Position numbers and translations under genes: made by a program. Positions 8,296 through 17,114 of a DNA stretch of 64,000 nt are shown here, piece by piece. The notes beneath the pieces were generated by a model. The model saw only the letters and a program-made list of their open reading frames with translations. It was not told where the DNA came from and did not search any database. The DNA is from Anaerotignum faecicola (GTDB taxonomy: Bacteria > Bacillota > Clostridia > Lachnospirales > Anaerotignaceae): positions 1 to 64,000 of the forward strand of contig JANFXS010000003.1 in the NCBI GenBank assembly GCA_024460105.1. Reading direction: 5' to 3'. The number at the start of each line of letters is the position of its first letter. Position 1 is the stretch's first letter.

Positions 8296-9727
8296 GTGAT
8301 AGAACAATTGAGAAAAATTGATACAATATACGATTTATTGGCATTATGTTCTTCCTATATTTTAAACATGTACAGTCAGACTCTATATGAATTTGAATTG
8401 TTTGATAATGATGAATTTGATTGTGTGTACGATGCAGTGGAAAGATACTGTTGTTAATGTCAAGACAAAGGGCATAGGAAAGCATTTGAAGAATTAAAGG
8501 AATACATAATTTCTTTTATAGTTCCTGAGGCCACAATAGAAAAATGTTTTGCGGTAGTAAGATATATTGATGAGTTGGTTGAAGTGGAAATTAATAGTGG
8601 ATTATTAGGGGGAAACAAAATTATTAAATACTCATCTATAAATTGGCAATATAAAGCTTGCGTAAGAATTATCCCTAAAATGAAATGGACATTTTTGGAT
8701 AGAGGGGATTTGGAATTCAAAAGTCTTAGCAATAGTAAATATTCTTTATTTCGGGACAGAAGGGAATGTGAATGCTCTTCTTTGGATAAAGAAACGTTGA
8801 ATTACATGATATGGGATAAAGTGCATCTAGAAAAATACCCAATGTGGATTTATCGCCTGGATGAAAAAAATCCTATTGCTAAACAGTTTTATGTAAAGGA
8901 GCAGATGACTTTTGGAATAGTTCCTTTTACCAATAAAAAGCTCGATGATATTTTAGATATTAAATATAAAAAAAGAGGCTTTTATATCGAGCAGATGTGT
9001 GTGGAAGCGGAAGAAGAGTTAAAGGATAGGTATGAAAATATTTGTTCGAGATGTGAAACCGAAGATATAGATTTTTTAGTATTCCCGGAGATGTTGATGA
9101 CAGAAAAAATTATTTCTTCTATAAAGGGGAGGGATCAGAAACAGAGTCCTCGCATTATCATTAATGGTTCCATTTGGAAAGATTTTATGAATGAAACAAT
9201 AGTCACAGATGGAAGAGGAGAAAAAATCTTCAGTTATTTAAAAAAAGAACCTTTCAAATTTTCGAGGGAAGATACGGAATATAGAGAATGTTTAAATCGA
9301 AGTAAAAATGGAGAATATTCTATTGTGGAAATAGAAGGAATATGCAGAATCGGCGTTACAATTTGTAAAGATTTAATTGGCAAAGAGGTTAAATTATTCC
9401 ATAAATGTGTTGGTACAGACATATTAATTGTTCCGGCATATACAAAATCTATATCTGCGGAAGAATTATCACAGGAGTATAATTGCGTTGTGGTAGTAGC
9501 TAATGCATGTTCAGCTTTGGAAGAAACTAAAAAGATAATTTCTAATAGAATAATTGGCTTTGTCACATTACCCGTTAAATGAGATACGGATAGATCTAGA
9601 ATTGTTTTAATGTACACACAAAATGATTGTACTAGGGAATGTGAATGCAAATGTGTTGGAAAAAAAGTGGTGGTAAATTTTTATAAAACTGAAGAATATA
9701 CAGACGGGATTAGCTATGAAGTGTAGG
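8296..9727 (+). pseudogene. Nitrilase-superfamily (carbon-nitrogen hydrolase-like) protein, two in-frame stops
   Basis: One frame from GTG 8296 to TAG 9727 is broken by TAA at 8455-8457 and TGA at 9580-9582. The intact middle piece is 8575-9582. About residues 215-430 (numbered through the stops) resemble the nitrilase fold: E265 in LVFPEML, K316 in SYLKKEPF and C357 in RIGVTICKDLIG fit the Glu-Lys-Cys triad, and NGSIWKDF fits the strand before the Lys. The 200 residues ahead of it match nothing I know. Nitrilase domains occur in some defence proteins (DRT1 reverse transcriptases carry one), but no polymerase motif is visible here. The gene is followed by a coiled-coil/winged-helix gene in the same state of decay. 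Confidence 0.62.
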
Positions 9728-9776
9728 AAGAAACATTTTAGATGCTATATTAAAAAGGTAAAAGAAGAGGTGCTAT

Positions 9777-10482
9777 ATGGGAAAAAGTGAATGGCAGAAA
9801 ATCTCTTACATAGAGGACAGAAATGATGATTAAAAAGAGATATATCTGCAAGAATTAGGAAAATCCGTGCATAGCTATATTAAAACAGGTGTGAGAAATA
9901 CTCAGTTAGATGATTTAATTGAATTGGAAGAAGAATTTCAGAAAAGATATGAAGAGCGTTTCAATGTAAGAAAAATTGCTGAGTTGATATCACAATCAAA
10001 CATAGAGAAAATATCACAAATCGAGAAAACGTATTGGTTAAAGCTTGAAAAGAAAAGTGATGATACAATATGTGAAGAGAATAAACGACAAATTGATGTA
10101 AAAAAGTTTCTGATCATATTTCTGAAGTAGTTGTTGAAGTTGCTTATAATAAGTTGCAGAATGTTATAAAGGATACGGCGTATTTGAGCCATATGAATAT
10201 GCTGTATGAATTATATGAACAAGAAGAACGATTGCGTAGTGAAGAAGAAGAGTATGAAAAAATCTCGGAAAAATTTCAAAAGATGGCTGATATTACAAGA
10301 AGCCTTAGTCAAGAAAGAAGAATGAAAATAGAGCAACTTCAAAAACAAACGGATATTTCTGAAAAAGAATTGGAAAGTTTGTTAAATAATATTTTAATAT
10401 ACGTAAAAAAAAGGATAGTATCCAAATCTCTTTATCGCCAGCAGGAAAAAAGTATTGTGATTACATTATGAATTCAAAATAA
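9777..10482 (+). pseudogene. Coiled-coil protein with C-terminal winged-helix-like domain, broken
   Basis: Reconstructed from three frames. ATG 9777 has a good ribosome site (aagaagagg); an in-frame TAA is at 9831-9833; the frame shifts in the A run near 10100 and again in the A8 run near 10405. The restored product is about 235 residues: a charged helical body (ELYEQEERLRSEEEEYEKIS) and a C-terminal part that reads like a winged helix (KQTDISEKELESLLNNI ... IQISLSPAGKKYCDYIMNSK). Both indels lie in homopolymers. It follows the nitrilase-like gene by 49 bases, which suggests an operon. No family recognised. Confidence 0.5.
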
Positions 10483-10536
10483 AAGTATTCTAAGAAGACT
10501 TTAGAACAAATAGTCTATAAGAATTGTGATAGATTA

Positions 10537-10812
10537 ATGGAATCATTAGAAACTTCCTGCGATAGAGGCTTAGAATTTAATCTTAAATTAGAAGAAATTT
10601 CGCCTGAAAAGGATAGAGCACTTCAAACTAAATATCACAAATTAATGCAAAAATTCATTTCAGAGAATGAAGAAATTTATACGGAAAATGGTTATATAAT
10701 TAATGAAGAGAAAGAGAGCATGTATAGAAATAATGAAAAAATAGAATTAGAATTCCAAGATAGTGGGATTAAGAAGACAATTGAATTATTTAACATAATT
10801 ATAAGTCACTAA
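10537..10812 (+). CDS. Hypothetical protein (91 residues), possibly a fragment
   Basis: Starts MESLETSCDRGLEFNLKLEE; acidic and probably helical. No clear ribosome site precedes the ATG. The frame is open upstream to 10483 (KYSKKTLEQIVYKNCDRL), directly after the stop of the winged-helix gene and in the same frame as its last part, so it may once have been the C-terminal part of that protein. I do not recognise it. Confidence 0.35.
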   Translation: MESLETSCDRGLEFNLKLEEISPEKDRALQTKYHKLMQKFISENEEIYTENGYIINEEKESMYRNNEKIELEFQDSGIKKTIELFNIIISH

Positions 10813-10838
10813 TAAATTTAATAGTATAAGGTATTATT

Positions 10839-10970
10839 TTGGCTAAAAGACCAGTACTAAAAACAGTAGGTGCAGGGACAGAAGAACTTTTTAAGATTAT
10901 TAAAGAAGCTGATATCTTATTTGAAAAAATAGAAGAACCATTTAATATTTATGAATATTGCAAAAAGTAG
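10839..10970 (+). CDS. Hypothetical small protein (43 residues)
   Basis: TTG start, product MAKRPVLKTVGAGTEELFKI then a short acidic helix ending YEYCKK. A weak ribosome site (ataagg) lies upstream and a strong terminator 19 bases downstream of the stop. It could be the last gene of the decayed operon or the remains of a longer one. No family recognised. Confidence 0.35.
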   Translation: MAKRPVLKTVGAGTEELFKIIKEADILFEKIEEPFNIYEYCKK

Positions 10971-10988
10971 AAATTTTTTCAGCAAAAA

Positions 10989-11028
10989 AAATAAGGATAA
11001 CGTTTAATTGTCGTTATCCTTATTTTTT
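10989..11028 (+). terminator. Intrinsic terminator
   Basis: Perfect stem AAATAAGGATAACG (10989-11002) / CGTTATCCTTATTT (11012-11025) followed by TTTTG. It marks the right edge of the decayed accessory island. Confidence 0.85.
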
Positions 11029-11053
11029 GTTTTATCAACTAATCTGGTTTCCT

Positions 11054-11082
11054 TTGAGGAATTTGAATAACAATGCTATAAT
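11054..11082 (+). promoter_or_regulatory. Predicted sigma-A promoter
   Basis: TTGAGG (11054-11059), 17 bases, TATAAT (11077-11082). It predicts a transcript start near 11089, upstream of the MmcQ-like gene. Confidence 0.65.
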
Positions 11083-11121
11083 AGGAAAGGAAGGCGGGGC
11101 AGATATCCTGCCTGTAAAAAT

Positions 11122-11535
11122 ATGAAAAGTACAATCATAAGATTGATAAAATCGAGGAGCTGGGGAGTGGAATGTTTGAAACGGGAAGAGATTTATGAAT
11201 ATGTAAAGAAACAATACGGAACCGTTCCGGAATATCTTTGGAAGGAATCACCGGAAAGTGCGGTGCTGCGGCATCAGAATGGAAAATGGTATGCGGTGTT
11301 AATGCAGGTTGAAAAATCCAGGCTGGGATTAGAAGGAGATACAAAAGTAGACATCATCGATGTGAAATGTGATCCGGATATGGTGGGACTGTTGACACAG
11401 ACCTATGGATTTTTATCGGGGTATCATATGAATAAGAAATACTGGATCACCATGCTGTTGGACGGAACTGTAAGCGAAGCGAAAATCTTAGACTTTTTGG
11501 ATATGAGTTATGATTTGATAGATGGGAAAATATAA
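11122..11535 (+). CDS. MmcQ/YjbR-family DNA-binding-like protein
   Basis: The core (LKREEIYEYVKKQYGTVPEY, SAVLRHQNGKWYAVLMQV, the short YHMNKKYWITMLLDG and the final helix) is typical of the MmcQ/YjbR family, small single-domain proteins with a cysteine-free fold thought to bind DNA; their job is not well known. The ATG at 11122 gives 137 residues but has no good ribosome site. TTG at 11176, after ggagctggggag, gives about 119 residues, closer to the usual length and family start, and may be the real start. The gene has its own promoter and stands alone between the island and trpB2. Confidence 0.8.
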   Translation: MKSTIIRLIKSRSWGVECLKREEIYEYVKKQYGTVPEYLWKESPESAVLRHQNGKWYAVLMQVEKSRLGLEGDTKVDIIDVKCDPDMVGLLTQTYGFLSGYHMNKKYWITMLLDGTVSEAKILDFLDMSYDLIDGKI

Positions 11536-11766
11536 TAAATGCTAATTGCAGTTCTCACATATTTTGCGTAGAATGTAATTAGAAAAACTGTGCATCAGCA
11601 GTGGGTTAACACCTAAAATCTGATACGTTTTCCGAACGCAGGTGTCGGAGGTTGGCAGACAACGGAAAAATCAACCATGAGAAGGGAATATTTAATGCTG
11701 TGGCATGAACATTCCCTTTTCTAAATTGCATAGGATAAGGACACATATAGCGAACAGATCAGGTTT

Positions 11767-13149
11767 TCAGGATTTTACTGTCACTATGGGAAGTTTGCTA
11801 CGATAAACAGCCAGTTCTTCATCAGATAGAATGTAATCATCCATATCGCCATCGTGGAATTTTTCATATGCAACCATATCAAAATATCCGGTGCCTGTAA
11901 GACCAAATACAATTGTTTTTTCTTCCCAGTTATTTTTGCATTTCAATGCTTCATCAATAGCAACACGTATCGCATGGGAACTTTCCGGTGCAGGCAAGAT
12001 TCCTTCTACTCGAGCAAAGTACTCGGCTGCTTCAAAGACTTCAGTCTGTTTTACGCTGGTTGCTTCCATAAATCCCTGATGGTAAAGCTCCGATAGAGTT
12101 GAACTCATGCCATGATAGCGAAGACCACCTGCGTGGTTCGCAGAAGGGATAAAGTCACTGCCAAGAGTATACATCTTTGCAAGTGGGCATACCATTCCTG
12201 TGTCACAAAAGTCGTAGGCATATATACCTCTGGTAAAACTAGGACAAGATGCCGGTTCGACAGCTATGATACGGTAATCTGTTTCTCCACGAAGTTTTTC
12301 TCCCATAAATGGTGCGATCAGACCACCAAGATTAGACCCGCCGCCAGCACATCCAATAATAATATCCGGCTTAATATTGAATTTATCGAATGCAGCTTTG
12401 GTTTCCAAACCAATCACAGATTGATGCAGAAGTACCTGATTAAGAACGCTGCCTAACACATACCGATAACCATCGCTTGTTACAGCTTTTTCTACAGCTT
12501 CGGAGATGGCACAGCCGAGGCTTCCGGTAGTTCCTGGATGTTCTGCAAGAATCTTTCTTCCAACTTCTGTTTCCATAGAAGGAGACGGTGTCACTGATGC
12601 ACCGTATGTGCGCATGACTTCACGTCGAAAAGGTTTTTGTTCATAAGAGCATTTTACCATATATACTTTACAGTCAAGATCAAAGTAGGAACAAGCCATG
12701 GAAAGGGCAGTACCCCATTGACCGGCTCCGGTTTCTGTAGTCACTCCTTTAAGTCCCTGCTTTTTAGCGTAATAGGCTTGTGCAATGGCTGAGTTTAGTT
12801 TATGGCTGCCACTGGTGTTATTTCCTTCAAATTTGTAATAGATTTTTGCAGGAGTTCCCAGCTTTTCCTCCAGACGGTAAGAACGTACAAGAGGAGATGG
12901 ACGATACATTTTATAGAACGATCGAATTTCTTCCGGAATTTCAAAGTAAGCAGTATCATTGTCAAGTTCCTGTGCAATCAGTTCCTCACAGAATACACCT
13001 GCCAGTTCTTCAGCTTTCATCGGTTGGTGTGTGCCGGGATTTAATAATGGCGCCGGTTTCTGTTTCATATCAGCACGCAGATTGTACCATGCTTTTGGCA
13101 TCTCAGATTCATTCAGATAGATTTTGTAGGGGATTTTTTCGTTTTTCAT
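11767..13149 (-). CDS. trpB: Tryptophan synthase beta chain, TrpB2 type
   Basis: A 460-residue PLP enzyme of the TrpB2 branch, which is longer than classical TrpB and often works without TrpA, joining indole and serine to tryptophan. The PLP lysine is in GSHKLNSA (about residue 117) and the phosphate loop is GCAGGGSNLGG. TrpB2-type features include RPSPLVRSYRLEEKLG and YRYVLGSVLNQVLLHQ. The ATG at 13149 sits eight bases after GGAGG; an ATG two codons earlier would be too close to it. A T-box leader with a likely UGG specifier lies upstream, so expression should rise when tRNA-Trp is uncharged. No trpA or other trp genes are nearby, which suggests indole salvage. Confidence 0.92.
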   Translation of the reverse strand: MKNEKIPYKIYLNESEMPKAWYNLRADMKQKPAPLLNPGTHQPMKAEELAGVFCEELIAQELDNDTAYFEIPEEIRSFYKMYRPSPLVRSYRLEEKLGTPAKIYYKFEGNNTSGSHKLNSAIAQAYYAKKQGLKGVTTETGAGQWGTALSMACSYFDLDCKVYMVKCSYEQKPFRREVMRTYGASVTPSPSMETEVGRKILAEHPGTTGSLGCAISEAVEKAVTSDGYRYVLGSVLNQVLLHQSVIGLETKAAFDKFNIKPDIIIGCAGGGSNLGGLIAPFMGEKLRGETDYRIIAVEPASCPSFTRGIYAYDFCDTGMVCPLAKMYTLGSDFIPSANHAGGLRYHGMSSTLSELYHQGFMEATSVKQTEVFEAAEYFARVEGILPAPESSHAIRVAIDEALKCKNNWEEKTIVFGLTGTGYFDMVAYEKFHDGDMDDYILSDEELAVYRSKLPIVTVKS

Positions 13150-13191
13150 AGTCATTACCTCCGGATAAGTTTTTTAAAATCTTTTGAGTTG

Positions 13192-13236
13192 TTACTTCTG
13201 TGTGGCCATTCGGCGCCATCGTTTGGTTAATAACAT
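13192..13236 (-). CDS. Possible leader mini-ORF between T-box and trpB2
   Basis: MLLTKRWRRMATQK, 14 residues, with a strong ribosome site (gaggaggcgaatgat) and a single Trp codon. It lies after the T-box terminator and about 40 bases before trpB2, so it would be translated only from read-through transcripts. It may couple translation or be chance; the strong Shine-Dalgarno is the only support. Confidence 0.35.
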   Translation of the reverse strand: MLLTKRWRRMATQK

Positions 13237-13302
13237 ATCATTCGCCTCCTCACAATAAGGGAAAACTCCAGTGAATTTTATTCTGAGACAGGGAATTATA
13301 AA

Positions 13303-13605
13303 CAAAAACGCCCCTGACAGAATACAACTATCTGTCAAGGACGAATCACGTACAAATATATACAGTACGACACTATCCGCGGTGCCACCTTGATTCATAG
13401 GATTACCCCTATGCACTTAGCAGAATACCAACATATCCCCGGCAACTTACGTATGCCTGCACGTTGCAGAATACTAGGTGTAAATAAATATACACTTTTG
13501 ACTGCACCCTCAGCGGTCCATTTGACAACTTGTTTCTCACCTGACTCTCAGCAACACAGGCTCTCTGTAAAGGCATCATTGCCGTTATCTCCGCTTCAAC
13601 GGTTT
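13303..13605 (-). promoter_or_regulatory. T-box riboswitch (predicted tRNA-Trp) upstream of trpB2
   Basis: On the minus strand the antiterminator T-box AGGTGGCACCGCGG is at 13377-13390. The terminator stem TGACAG/CTGTCA with a following T run is at 13303-13341. Stem I elements (GAGAGTCAGGTGAGAAA, around 13535-13560) lie upstream. TGG at 13518-13520, followed by A, is in the right area for the specifier and fits the downstream Trp gene. Uncharged tRNA would stabilise the antiterminator and allow transcription of trpB2. Confidence 0.9.
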
Positions 13606-13750
13606 ATCATATTGAATTGACATGATACTAACACGGATTTATATGGGTGTCAATAGGTAAGTTAAAAAACTGGAAAATTTTTTTTGCTTAAGATATAATA
13701 TGCCATATCAATGGTATTTTTAAATTATAATTAAATAAAGGAGCGTGTAA

Positions 13751-14230
13751 ATGTTGCGTATAGGTAACGGATATGATGTGCATAAACTTGCTGAAGGAAG
13801 GAAACTTATAATAGGCGGCGTTGAAATCCCGTATGAAAAAGGGCTTTTAGGCCATTCTGATGCGGACGTCCTCGTACATGCGGTAATGGATTCCCTGCTT
13901 GGGGCTGCGGCTCTCGGCGATATTGGAAAACATTTTCCCGACAATTCAGAAAGATACAAAGATATTTCCAGCATTTTTCTTCTTAAAAATGTTTTTTCCT
14001 TGCTAGAAAATGAAGGATATAGTATAATAAATATCGATGCATCTATAATTGCCCAGGAACCTAAAATGGCGCCATATATTGAAATTATGCGGAAGAATAT
14101 AGCCGACGCTTTAAATATCGATATGGGAGCGGTTAATATTAAGGCCACAACGGAAGAAGGCCTTGGGTTTACGGGAAGGGGCGAAGGAATAGCCGCATCA
14201 GCTGTTTGCCTTATCGAAAAAATCAAATAA
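13751..14230 (+). CDS. ispF: 2-C-methyl-D-erythritol 2,4-cyclodiphosphate synthase
   Basis: A 159-residue enzyme of the MEP isoprenoid pathway that makes the cyclic diphosphate from CDP-methylerythritol phosphate. Family marks are [11 protein letters not shown] (metal-binding Asp-Val-His), [17 protein letters not shown] and the C-terminal [20 protein letters not shown]. Length is normal. The ribosome site is aaggagcg. The next gene, cysS, is often its neighbour in Clostridia (ispF-cysS-mrnC-rlmB); here a T-box separates them, so cysS has its own control. Confidence 0.96.
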   Translation: MLRIGNGYDVHKLAEGRKLIIGGVEIPYEKGLLGHSDADVLVHAVMDSLLGAAALGDIGKHFPDNSERYKDISSIFLLKNVFSLLENEGYSIINIDASIIAQEPKMAPYIEIMRKNIADALNIDMGAVNIKATTEEGLGFTGRGEGIAASAVCLIEKIK

Positions 14231-14237
14231 AAGCTAA

Positions 14238-14480
14238 GACGGAAAGAGTAGCCTTTTTAGATTTACAAAGAGATAACTGTATTGGTGGAAGCAGTTTTAA
14301 ATCAAAGCGGTGAAGTGCATTCCCGAGCTCTGCAGGCGAAAGAAACATGTCTACTAGCCTGCGGCGTGCGGCCGCGTTACGGCTTTCGGTAAAAGCGGGG
14401 AGTAATCCCAATTTAGAGTGGAACCGCGGAGTCTAAATGCTTCGCCTCTTGATTGTTTGTCAAAGGCGGGGCATATTTTA
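14238..14480 (+). promoter_or_regulatory. T-box riboswitch (predicted tRNA-Cys) upstream of cysS
   Basis: T-box AGAGTGGAACCGCGG at 14415-14429, followed by a terminator stem with GCTTCGCCT / AGGCGGGGC (14439-14472) and a T-rich tail. TGC at 14316-14318 is in place for a Cys specifier. Stem I is visible between 14240 and 14370. It should let cysS be transcribed when tRNA-Cys is uncharged. Confidence 0.9.
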
Positions 14481-14509
14481 GTATAAATGAAAAAGGAGAG
14501 TGTTATTTA

Positions 14510-15916
14510 ATGAAAGTTTATAATACACTTACAAGAAAAAAAGAAGAGTTCATCCCCATTGAAAAAGGCAAGGTAAAAATGTATGTCTGCGGCCCTACAG
14601 TGTATGATTATATTCATATAGGCAACGCGCGCCCATACGTTACATTCGATACCGTACGCCGGTATTTGGAATATAAAGGTTTTGAAGTTACTTATATACA
14701 AAATTTTACCGACGTTGACGATAAAATAATTAAAAAAGCAAATGATGAAAATACAACTATGGAGGTCATCAGCAACAGATATATTGAAGAATGTTTTAAA
14801 GATGCCGACGGCCTTAACGTGAAAAGAGCTTCTCATCATCCTCGGGTTACCGAAGAAATGGATCATATAATAGAAATGATAGCGGAACTTATTGAAAAAG
14901 GCCATGCATATGAGGTTGACGGAACAGTATATTATGATACAAAGTCATTTCCGGAATACGGAAAATTAAGCCGCAAAAACCTTGATGAACTTATTGCCGG
15001 CGCAAGCGAGCGTGTCGAAATTGACAGCGCTAAGAAAAATCCGACGGATTTTGTGCTTTGGAAACCTTTTAAGCCGGGAGAGCCGAAATGGCAGTCGCCG
15101 TGGGGTGAAGGAAGGCCGGGATGGCATATAGAATGTTCTGTAATGGCCAAAAGGTATCTTGGGCCTACGATTGATATACATGCCGGAGGAGAGGATTTAA
15201 TTTTTCCTCATCATGAAAATGAAATAGCGCAAAGCGAAGCCTGCAACTGTGCGCCTTTTGCTAAATATTGGCTTCATAACGGGTTTATAACAATAGATAA
15301 TGAAAAAATGAGCAAATCGGCAGGCAACTTCTTTACAGTAAGGGATATTGCGTCACAGTTCCCTTATGAAGTAATAAGGTTCTTTATATTAAACGGACAT
15401 TACAGAAGCCCCATAAATTTCAGCCGCGATTTGATGGAAGCATGCCAAAACGGCCTTGAAAGGATTAAAAACTGCAAAAAGGATCTGGAATATTACATTG
15501 AAAACTGTAAAGAAGAAACGGCTAAAAGCATAGAAAATACGGAAGATATTGAAAGATTCAGAAATGAATTTGAAGAAGCAATGGACGATGATTTTAACAC
15601 TGCCGATGCAGTGACGGCCGTTTATGAACTGGTTCGTTTTATCAATAAAAACAGCAAAGAGAATGTATCGAAAGATTTTGCAGAAAAAGAAATGGATATG
15701 CTTAAAACGCTTACAGGCATTTTGGGCATAGCCGAAAATATTTCAAATTCAGAAAACGACGAGGATGTTTCAAAAATCGAAGAACTCATTGCAAAAAGGG
15801 CGGAAGCTAAGAAAAATAAGGACTTTGCATCGGCAGACGCTATCCGCGACGAACTGTCTGCAATGGGCATAACTATAAAAGACACGCGTCAGGGCGTTCA
15901 GTGGTTCAGGTCATAA
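14510..15916 (+). CDS. cysS: Cysteinyl-tRNA synthetase
   Basis: A 468-residue class I aminoacyl-tRNA synthetase. The zinc cysteine C27 (YVCGPT), the HIGN signature at 36-39 (DYIHIGNARPY) and KMSKS at 266-270 are all present, as is the motif PGWHIECSVM. The C-terminal helical and anticodon-binding part is complete. I chose ATG 14510 because it follows aaaaggagag at good distance and gives the standard start MKVYNTLTRKKEEF; the frame is open further upstream but that part lies in the T-box terminator. It is controlled by the T-box and overlaps or nearly touches mrnC downstream. Confidence 0.97.
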   Translation: MKVYNTLTRKKEEFIPIEKGKVKMYVCGPTVYDYIHIGNARPYVTFDTVRRYLEYKGFEVTYIQNFTDVDDKIIKKANDENTTMEVISNRYIEECFKDADGLNVKRASHHPRVTEEMDHIIEMIAELIEKGHAYEVDGTVYYDTKSFPEYGKLSRKNLDELIAGASERVEIDSAKKNPTDFVLWKPFKPGEPKWQSPWGEGRPGWHIECSVMAKRYLGPTIDIHAGGEDLIFPHHENEIAQSEACNCAPFAKYWLHNGFITIDNEKMSKSAGNFFTVRDIASQFPYEVIRFFILNGHYRSPINFSRDLMEACQNGLERIKNCKKDLEYYIENCKEETAKSIENTEDIERFRNEFEEAMDDDFNTADAVTAVYELVRFINKNSKENVSKDFAEKEMDMLKTLTGILGIAENISNSENDEDVSKIEELIAKRAEAKKNKDFASADAIRDELSAMGITIKDTRQGVQWFRS

Positions 15917-15918
15917 AA

Positions 15919-16338
15919 ATGGAAAAATTATCTGATATTAAAAATATATACGGCTGCAAAGATCCAAAGGAGCTCTCTCCTTTGGTGCTTGCATATATAG
16001 GCGACGCTGTTTTTGAAATATTTGTACGTTCAAAAGTCCTTTTTGAGTTCGGAAATGCTCCGGTAAATAAAATGCATAAAAGGAGCAGGGAAATGGTAAA
16101 GGCAAAAGGCCAGTCAGATATGTATTTCAGTATACAAAATTTACTGACAGACGAAGAGGAAGCGGTTTTCAGGCGTGGACGAAATGCAAAAAGTCATACT
16201 GTGCCTAAAAATGCGGATTTAATGGATTACAGATGCGCGACAGGCCTTGAAGCCGTTTTTGGATATTTATACTTAAAAGGCGATATAAAGAGGCTTGAAG
16301 AGCTTTTTACGGCCGGAACTGATATAAAGGAGAAGTAG
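15919..16338 (+). CDS. mrnC: Mini-ribonuclease 3
   Basis: A small RNase III-like catalytic domain without a dsRNA-binding domain, 139 residues from the ATG at 15919 (a GTG at 15901 overlapping cysS is an alternative start). It matures 23S rRNA in Bacillus (family knowledge). The signature PLVLAYIGDAVFEIFVRSKV holds the catalytic Asp/Glu residues, followed by NKMHKRSREMVKAKGQ and a second acidic site in the C-terminal half. It lies two bases after cysS and three before rlmB: one operon. Confidence 0.94.
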   Translation: MEKLSDIKNIYGCKDPKELSPLVLAYIGDAVFEIFVRSKVLFEFGNAPVNKMHKRSREMVKAKGQSDMYFSIQNLLTDEEEAVFRRGRNAKSHTVPKNADLMDYRCATGLEAVFGYLYLKGDIKRLEELFTAGTDIKEK

Positions 16339-16340
16339 AT

Positions 16341-17111
16341 TTGGAAAGAAAAAAATTTAGGGAAGACGGAAAAGACTTTAACGAAAATCAGGTTGAAGGA
16401 AGAAACGCCATACTTGAAGTTTTAAAAAGCGGCAGGGATGTTGAAAAAATAATTGTTGCAAAAGGCAATGTCGAAGGCACGATCAGAAGGATTACAGCCA
16501 TGGCGGCCGAAAGAGGAATTGTCGTTCAGCAAACTGACAGGCAAAGGCTTGATGAAATGAGCCAGACTAAAAACCATCAGGGCGTTATAGGTTTTGTATC
16601 GGCGCATCAATATGTCGGCATACATGATATAATTGAAATTGCAAAGCAAAAAGGCGAAGAGCCTTTTATAATAATTCTTGACGGTATAACCGATCCGCAT
16701 AACCTCGGCGCAATATTAAGAACTGCCGACGCAAGCGGAGCACATGGCGTGATAATACCGAAAAGACGCGCCGTAGGCTTAACTGCAACGGTTTCAAAAA
16801 CGTCAGCCGGAGCAATAGAATATGTTCCGGTTGCAAAGGCGGTTAATCTTTCAAGCGCTATAGAAGAACTTAAAAAAGAAGGGCTATGGATCGCCTGCGC
16901 GGACATGGAAGGCAGGGAATATTTTGATTCGGATTTAAAAGGTTCTTTAGCGCTTGTTATAGGCAGTGAAGGCGACGGCGTAAGCAGGCTTGTAAGAGAA
17001 AACTGCGATTTTTCCGTATCAATACCAATGAAAGGGAAAATTTCTTCTCTTAACGCGTCGGTTGCCGCCGCGCTTTTAATGTATGAAGTGGTAAGGCAGC
17101 GCAGGGGATAA
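16341..17111 (+). CDS. rlmB: 23S rRNA (guanosine-2'-O-)-methyltransferase, TrmH/SpoU family
   Basis: 256 residues with an N-terminal substrate-binding domain (QVEGRNAILEVLKSGRDVEK) and a SPOUT knot domain: motif 1 LDGITDPHNLGAILRTADA, motif 2 VIGSEGDGVSRLVRENCD, motif 3 IPMKGKISSLNASVAAALLM. It methylates the ribose of a guanosine in 23S rRNA, E. coli G2251 by homology. TTG at 16341 is preceded by aaggagaag. A run of charged residues precedes the core, as is common in Clostridia. It sits in the cysS-mrnC-rlmB-yacP group. Confidence 0.94.
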   Translation: MERKKFREDGKDFNENQVEGRNAILEVLKSGRDVEKIIVAKGNVEGTIRRITAMAAERGIVVQQTDRQRLDEMSQTKNHQGVIGFVSAHQYVGIHDIIEIAKQKGEEPFIIILDGITDPHNLGAILRTADASGAHGVIIPKRRAVGLTATVSKTSAGAIEYVPVAKAVNLSSAIEELKKEGLWIACADMEGREYFDSDLKGSLALVIGSEGDGVSRLVRENCDFSVSIPMKGKISSLNASVAAALLMYEVVRQRRG

Positions 17112-17114
17112 ATT

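Larger units (their letters stand above)
3631..11030. other. AT-rich accessory island with many broken genes
   Basis: Base composition drops sharply after 3630. Of the larger genes, one is whole (4038), the XRE-ImmA gene lacks its tail, and the others carry in-frame stops or homopolymer frameshifts. No integrase or terminal repeat was found, so its borders are approximate. Confidence 0.6.

Noticed and set aside
8296-9727. DRT type 1 (reverse transcriptase with nitrilase domain)
   Set aside because: The nitrilase-like part is visible but no reverse-transcriptase motif (such as Y/F-x-D-D) is present in any frame upstream.
2406-10482. Stop-codon reassignment as a general explanation for the interrupted genes
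   Set aside because: The lesions use all three stop codons and also frameshifts, and the host genes are clean. Decay explains them better.
13192-13416. 74-codon minus-strand frame as a protein gene
   Set aside because: It runs through the T-box antiterminator and terminator. Only its last 15 codons have a usable start.
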